A model generated the notes under the pieces. That model saw nothing but the letters and a program-made list of their open reading frames with translations. It made no database searches and was not told where the DNA came from. Positions 6,666 through 9,903 of a DNA stretch of 9,903 bases are shown here, one piece after another. The stretch covers positions 1 to 9,903 of the forward strand of contig JAUHXN010000089.1 in the NCBI GenBank assembly GCA_030426865.1. The letters run 5' to 3'. The translations under genes and the position numbers were made by a program. Source of the stretch: a bacterium. GTDB taxonomy: Bacteria > Bacteroidota > Ignavibacteria > Kapaibacteriales > UBA2268. Within the stretch, counting starts at the first letter, position 1, and each line of letters starts with the position of its first letter.

Positions 6666-6690
6666 AAAGGTAGTCTATTAGACTACCTTT
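6666..6690 (-). terminator. Hairpin terminator of the purM operon, possibly bidirectional
   Basis: Perfect 10-base arms, AAAGGTAGTC (6666-6675) and GACTACCTTT (6681-6690), enclose a five-base loop, TATTA. Read on the minus strand, the GC-containing core is followed by TTTTTT, the form of an intrinsic terminator for the operon ending with purM. Read on the plus strand it starts eight bases after the DUF4835 stop but is followed only by TTTCCTATTAT, so termination in that direction should be weaker. The hairpin overlaps the 3' end of purM: the final codons lie in one arm and the TAA stop lies in the loop. Confidence 0.85.
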
Positions 6691-7667
6691 CCTATTATAA
6701 GAGGGTTATCAGATTGACAAGCAGAAATAATTTTATCTACATTTTCAGGTCTTGTAATCAAGATCATACCTATACCTAAATTGAATGCCTTTCGCATTTC
6801 TTCATCACTGATATTTCCAGTTTTTTGTATAAGTTCAAATATAGGTAGATTTTCCCAAGAGTTCCAATCAATATCAAGTTCACAGCCTTCAGGCATAATT
6901 CGAGAAGTATTTCCAACAATACCACCACCTGTAATATGTGATATTCCAGTTAATAATTGATTTTCGATTAATGGCTTAACATTATTAAGATATGACTTAT
7001 GTACATGAAGCAATGCTTCACCAATTGTCTCATTCATTCCTTCAGGAGTATCATTAACATTAAACTTAGGGAATAAGACTTTTCTAGCTAATGAATAACC
7101 ATTAGTATGCAATCCAGAAGATTTCAAACCTATTAGAATATCACCTTTCTTAATATTAGAACCATTGATTATATTTTTTTTGTCTACCACACCGACGATA
7201 GTTCCAGACATATCGTACTCATTCTCATTATAGAAACCTGGCATTTCTGCTGTTTCACCACCAATAAGTACACAATTATTCTCTTTACAAGCTATTGCAA
7301 AACCTTTGATAACATCTGTTGCGACTTCTGGAATTAATTTCCCAGTAGCAAAATAATCTAAAAAGAATAACGGAGTTGCGCCACCAGCAAGGATATCATT
7401 AGTACAATGATTAACTAAACATTGTCCAACCGTATCATGCTTGTCTGCCATGAAAGCCACTTTTAACTTAGTTCCTACTCCATCAGTTGACGAAACTAAA
7501 ACAGGATGCTCATACTCTGGAAATGAAGCATCGTAGAATCCTCCAAATAATCCAACTTCAGAAAGAACATTCTTATTCATTGTCTGCTTTATATATGGCT
7601 TGATACTATCTACAGTCTTTTCACCTGCTTCTATATCGACGCCTGCTGATTTATACGTTTCTGACAT
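6678..7667 (-). CDS. purM: Phosphoribosylformylglycinamidine cyclo-ligase (AIR synthetase)
   Basis: PurM closes the imidazole ring of purine synthesis, converting FGAM and ATP to AIR. The 329-residue protein begins MSETYKSAGVDIEAG, the family's conserved N-terminus. It then carries SSTDGVGTKL (59-68), NDILAGGATPLFFLDY (90-105), GGETAEMPG (136-144), SSGLHTNGYSL (183-193) and HITGGGIVGNTSR (244-256). These are the ATP- and substrate-binding motifs of the AIR synthetase fold, and the enzyme appears intact and cytosolic. ATG at 7667 is preferred because it gives the conserved start; TTG at 7673 would add two residues and would sit one base after the glycosyltransferase stop. It is last in a minus-strand operon after DUF2279 and glycosyltransferase genes, with no other purine gene in view. 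A hairpin overlapping its last codons ends transcription. Confidence 0.97.
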   Translation of the reverse strand: MSETYKSAGVDIEAGEKTVDSIKPYIKQTMNKNVLSEVGLFGGFYDASFPEYEHPVLVSSTDGVGTKLKVAFMADKHDTVGQCLVNHCTNDILAGGATPLFFLDYFATGKLIPEVATDVIKGFAIACKENNCVLIGGETAEMPGFYNENEYDMSGTIVGVVDKKNIINGSNIKKGDILIGLKSSGLHTNGYSLARKVLFPKFNVNDTPEGMNETIGEALLHVHKSYLNNVKPLIENQLLTGISHITGGGIVGNTSRIMPEGCELDIDWNSWENLPIFELIQKTGNISDEEMRKAFNLGIGMILITRPENVDKIISACQSDNPLIIGKVV

Positions 7668-7674
7668 ATTCAAC

Positions 7675-8460
7675 CTACCTTATTGGTTTCCATTCTTTTG
7701 AGTAAGATTTTCCTAACAAAAGGACAGAAACTGAATTTAAAAACCATTTTGTTAATGTGCTTATATAGCCTTCTTGTCTAAACCTACGAGGTGATTCGAA
7801 AACTACAAAGCTGTCTAAAAATTTAACTTTACCTACTTTAGTTATACGTCTGTATAAGTCGAAATCTTCACCTGCTACAATTTTCTCGTTGTATCCATTT
7901 ACTTTTTCAAACGTAGATTTTTTAATTATCTGGCATTCTCCCCTACCCATCCCAACACCAATTTGATTGAGAAATTTAAAATATTTATTCATTAAAAAAT
8001 AAAATACTTTATCTTTTTTCTCAGTCTCATTTTCAAAGGGAAGAACTTTCGATGCAATTGCATCGATACCATTTAGAATCGGATTTTTATCCCAGTTAGA
8101 TAATTCATTTAAAATATAATTAATATCTTTTGGGTATGTATCTGCATTGATAAACATCAGAATATCACCAGATGCAACTTCAGCCCCTTTATTTCTGCCT
8201 TCGGCAATAGTTTGTCTTTGACTTCCTTTATGGCGAACTATCTTATCAACATTTCCATTAATTTTATCAAGAGTGCCATCATTACTACCACCATCACTGA
8301 CAATTAATTCCAAGTTGTACTTTTCTTTAAGCTCAACAGGATAATTCAATAAAGTATCAGATATAATCTTTTCTTCCTTATATACTGGAATTATTATACT
8401 TATCTTAATATTACTTTTAATTTTTTTCTCTTGTAAATTTAATTGATACAAATTTATCAA
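7675..8460 (-). CDS. Family 2 glycosyltransferase (GT-A fold)
   Basis: The 261-residue protein shows a GT2 core. ISIIIPVYKEE (20-30) opens the nucleotide-binding fold. VSDGGSNDGT (54-63) is the usual 'DggS.DgT'. AEGRNKGAEVASGDILMF (86-103) matches 'aR..G...a.Gdil.F', and NADT (105-108) is the DxD-type metal site. GEDFDLYRRI (197-206) carries the probable catalytic-base region, and SPRRF (223-227) follows. A hydrophobic patch near 238-250 may touch the membrane. The family transfers a sugar from a nucleotide or lipid-linked donor; donor and acceptor cannot be read from the sequence. The start is TTG at 8460, five bases after the DUF2279 stop; TTG at 8451 is an alternative, and no ATG precedes the catalytic core. 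It lies between an envelope-protein gene and purM, so a cell-surface glycan or glycolipid is the likeliest product (inference). Confidence 0.88.
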   Translation of the reverse strand: MINLYQLNLQEKKIKSNIKISIIIPVYKEEKIISDTLLNYPVELKEKYNLELIVSDGGSNDGTLDKINGNVDKIVRHKGSQRQTIAEGRNKGAEVASGDILMFINADTYPKDINYILNELSNWDKNPILNGIDAIASKVLPFENETEKKDKVFYFLMNKYFKFLNQIGVGMGRGECQIIKKSTFEKVNGYNEKIVAGEDFDLYRRITKVGKVKFLDSFVVFESPRRFRQEGYISTLTKWFLNSVSVLLLGKSYSKEWKPIR

Positions 8461-8465
8461 ATTAT

Positions 8466-9461
8466 CTAAAACTCTACGAATGGATATACTAACATAAACT
8501 TAGTTTGTTCACCGAATTCAATTGCTGGTGATGGTAATTTCACATAATTTAGAGACTGTATAAACCAATCGAATGGTGCACCTACTTCTGGAATTAATTC
8601 AGCTAGATTATAGTCTAGTGCAATAATAAACTTTCTATCACCATGTACAATACCATTTACAGCATACGAATCCGAACAATCGAAGTTCGGGTCATTTGGA
8701 TCACAAAGATTCCTTACTGCATAACCAAACGATAATTGAAGCCATTTAGGCCAGTATTGATTATATTCCTTACCCAATATATTATGAACATTTACAGACA
8801 TCCACATAGTATGTGAACTATAGTCATCAATGAAGGCAAAATGAGGTCTCCTCTTCATCTCACCGTGTGCATCCGCGGGTACATACATAAATTTTGGAGT
8901 GAAATTCTGAAGGAAAGGTACATAATGTTGAGCTAGAAAAAAACTTGAACCAAATAGGTTAGCATAAAAATCAGAAGGAGAAAAGCCAAAATTACTACCA
9001 TATCCATCAAGAATCTCGACATAAGTCTGATAAGATAGACCTATAGTTGCACCAATTATATTAGATAACTCCCAACTTACGCCAGCAGAAGAGAGAAATT
9101 CAGTGTACGCATAAGACATTATATAACCACCGAATATATGTCCTGCTTTATCTGCATATAGTGCATATTGCCCATCTTCAATTATTTTAAATTCAGCTTG
9201 ATCTTTCCAAATTGTATTAGCTTGGTAAATATGTTGAGAAACCATAAAAGCAACAGTTGTGGCTGAAATTCCTATTAAATAAGGAGTGTTAATGTCAGTT
9301 TCAAGATTTGGTAAATCACCACTCAATGAGTATCTTTTTGTTCCACCATAATAAAAATCAGAGGTATCTATCTTAACCGGCTTATCTATTTCATAAGAAT
9401 ATAAACTAGTTGTTTGGATATTACTAATTAAAAAGATTAGTAATAGTACGATTTTTATCAT
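8466..9461 (-). CDS. DUF2279 domain envelope protein
   Basis: The 331-residue protein has an N-terminal signal sequence (hydrophobic about 3-13, possible cut near residues 20-23) and a hydrophobic segment at 62-74. It then has the DUF2279 signature: ADKAGHIFGGY (103-113), YVEILDGYGSNFGFSPSD (147-164) and ANLFGSSFFLAQ (167-178). The conserved Asp104-His108, Glu149, Asp152 and Asp164 look like a polar cluster among short membrane-like helices. DUF2279 proteins are annotated as predicted periplasmic or lipoprotein-type proteins of unknown function. Here about 150 residues follow the domain. They are rich in aromatics and strand-like, contain two cysteines (253, 262) that could pair, and end in Phe as many outer-membrane strands do. 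ATG at 9461 is the clear start and the gene is first in the operon with the glycosyltransferase and purM. Confidence 0.8.
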   Translation of the reverse strand: MIKIVLLLIFLISNIQTTSLYSYEIDKPVKIDTSDFYYGGTKRYSLSGDLPNLETDINTPYLIGISATTVAFMVSQHIYQANTIWKDQAEFKIIEDGQYALYADKAGHIFGGYIMSYAYTEFLSSAGVSWELSNIIGATIGLSYQTYVEILDGYGSNFGFSPSDFYANLFGSSFFLAQHYVPFLQNFTPKFMYVPADAHGEMKRRPHFAFIDDYSSHTMWMSVNVHNILGKEYNQYWPKWLQLSFGYAVRNLCDPNDPNFDCSDSYAVNGIVHGDRKFIIALDYNLAELIPEVGAPFDWFIQSLNYVKLPSPAIEFGEQTKFMLVYPFVEF

Positions 9462-9484
9462 TTAATTTTTGGCTTGATTATTGT

Positions 9485-9492
9485 TATATTTG
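9485..9492 (+). promoter_or_regulatory. Bacteroidota-type -7 promoter element, TATATTTG
   Basis: TATATTTG matches TAnnTTTG and lies 30 bases before the ATG at 9523, in the 61-base gap between the divergent DUF2279 and RodZ-like genes. No good -33 TTG is found at about 19-23 bases upstream; the nearest ones, at 9469-9471 and 9474-9476, are too close. The remainder of the gap is almost pure A+T (for example AATATAATATAATTATTA), so a chance match is possible. No matching box is visible for the opposite strand. Confidence 0.5.
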
Positions 9493-9522
9493 TAATATAA
9501 TATAATTATTACATATATTCTA

Positions 9523-9903
9523 ATGAAAGAACACGTTAAAATATTAATAGATACGAGAAAAGCCAAGGGATTAGATTTATCTGAAGTCTCTCGTAAAACT
9601 GGTATCCGTCAAACAGTACTTGAAGCAATAGAATCAGGTGAATTGCCTGAGTTACCGGTAGTTTATTTACGTTCTTTTATAAAGAAATATGCAAATTTTT
9701 TAGGTATCTCTAGTGAATCTTACATTGATCTTATGAATGAACTAGATTCTAGACTTGCTAAAGAACAACTCTCACACAAACCTATTACAAACGAATCTGC
9801 TAATATAATAGACCCAAGTGATAGAAATATAGCTTCAATAATCAAATCTCAGAACTATAAAGAATTAATTGCTGATAAAAGACTAGTTTCATCCCTAATG
9901 TAT
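9523..9903 (+). CDS. RodZ-like helix-turn-helix protein, N-terminal part (runs off the window)
   Basis: From ATG 9523 the frame stays open to the window end, giving 127 residues. Residues 3-72 form the RodZ/HTH_25-type domain: KILIDTRKAKGLDLSEVSRK (6-25) resembles 'lr.aReakglsleevaekT', TVLEAIESGELPELP (31-45) resembles the recognition helix and following 'LeAIEegd...LP', and VYLRSFIKKYANFLGI (47-62) is the diagnostic 'vYvrgFlr.YAk.LGl'. In RodZ this domain is cytoplasmic and contacts MreB in cell-shape control, followed by one membrane helix and a periplasmic part. Here residues 73-127 are a polar, charged linker and no membrane segment has yet appeared, so true RodZ versus a soluble HTH_25 regulator is undecided. 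A TATATTTG promoter box lies 30 bases upstream. Confidence 0.82.
   Translation, partial: MKEHVKILIDTRKAKGLDLSEVSRKTGIRQTVLEAIESGELPELPVVYLRSFIKKYANFLGISSESYIDLMNELDSRLAKEQLSHKPITNESANIIDPSDRNIASIIKSQNYKELIADKRLVSSLMY

Noticed and set aside
8419..8427. Poly-T stretches at 8421-8427 and 7174-7181 considered as terminators or slippage sites
   Set aside because: They lie inside coding sequence as Lys codons on the minus strand, without an adjacent hairpin.
7324..8599. A 16-base repeat, ACTTCTGGAATTAATT, at 7324-7339 and 8584-8599
   Set aside because: Both copies encode the same short peptide (LIPEV) in purM and the DUF2279 gene. Shared codon choice in an AT-rich genome explains it, and the flanks differ.

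Overview
The window is AT-rich, with about two thirds A+T by eye, and densely coded. It looks chromosomal, from a member of the Bacteroidota or the wider FCB group. Four things point there: an outer-membrane protein of the DUF4835 family, a PorV/PorQ-like outer-membrane barrel paired with a helix-hairpin-helix barrel protein, two promoter-like elements matching the Bacteroidota -7 box TAnnTTTG, and genes without obvious Shine-Dalgarno sequences. The exact lineage cannot be fixed from this sequence. A deep-branching relative such as Ignavibacteria or Kapabacteria is as plausible as a classical Bacteroidia/Flavobacteriia member. No RNA gene, CRISPR array, insertion sequence or phage gene was seen, and no gene-free stretch exceeds about 60 bases.

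Layout. (1) 1-2960, plus strand: a tightly overlapping run made of the tail of a probable lpxB, a DUF374 LPLAT-type acyltransferase, lpxK, a lipoprotein of the glutamine-amidotransferase-like C26 peptidase family, and a cytosolic, cysteine-rich, degenerate M23-like protein. The first three form a lipid A module. (2) 2957-5714, minus strand: a PorV-like barrel protein followed by a large secreted protein with an N-terminal ComEA-like helix-hairpin-helix and a C-terminal beta-rich region. This pair converges on region 1, and the two last genes share the stop tetramer CTAG. (3) 5752-6657, plus strand: a DUF4835 protein, divergent from region 2 across a 37-base gap that carries a TATCTTTG box. (4) 6678-9461, minus strand: an operon reading DUF2279 envelope protein, family 2 glycosyltransferase, purM, closed by a hairpin terminator that overlaps the end of purM. 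(5) 9523 to the window end, plus strand: the N-terminal part of a RodZ-like helix-turn-helix protein, divergent from region 4.

The common theme is the cell envelope: lipid A synthesis, outer-membrane barrels, a possible secretion-associated protein, peptidoglycan-like folds and a cell-shape regulator. Only purM is plain metabolism. Most of this is ordinary core genome. The points most worth a second look are the exported C26 lipoprotein and the metal-site-degenerate M23 protein coupled to the lipid A genes, the helix-hairpin-helix/barrel pair, and the use of TTG starts at nearly every tight internal operon junction while promoter-proximal genes start with ATG.
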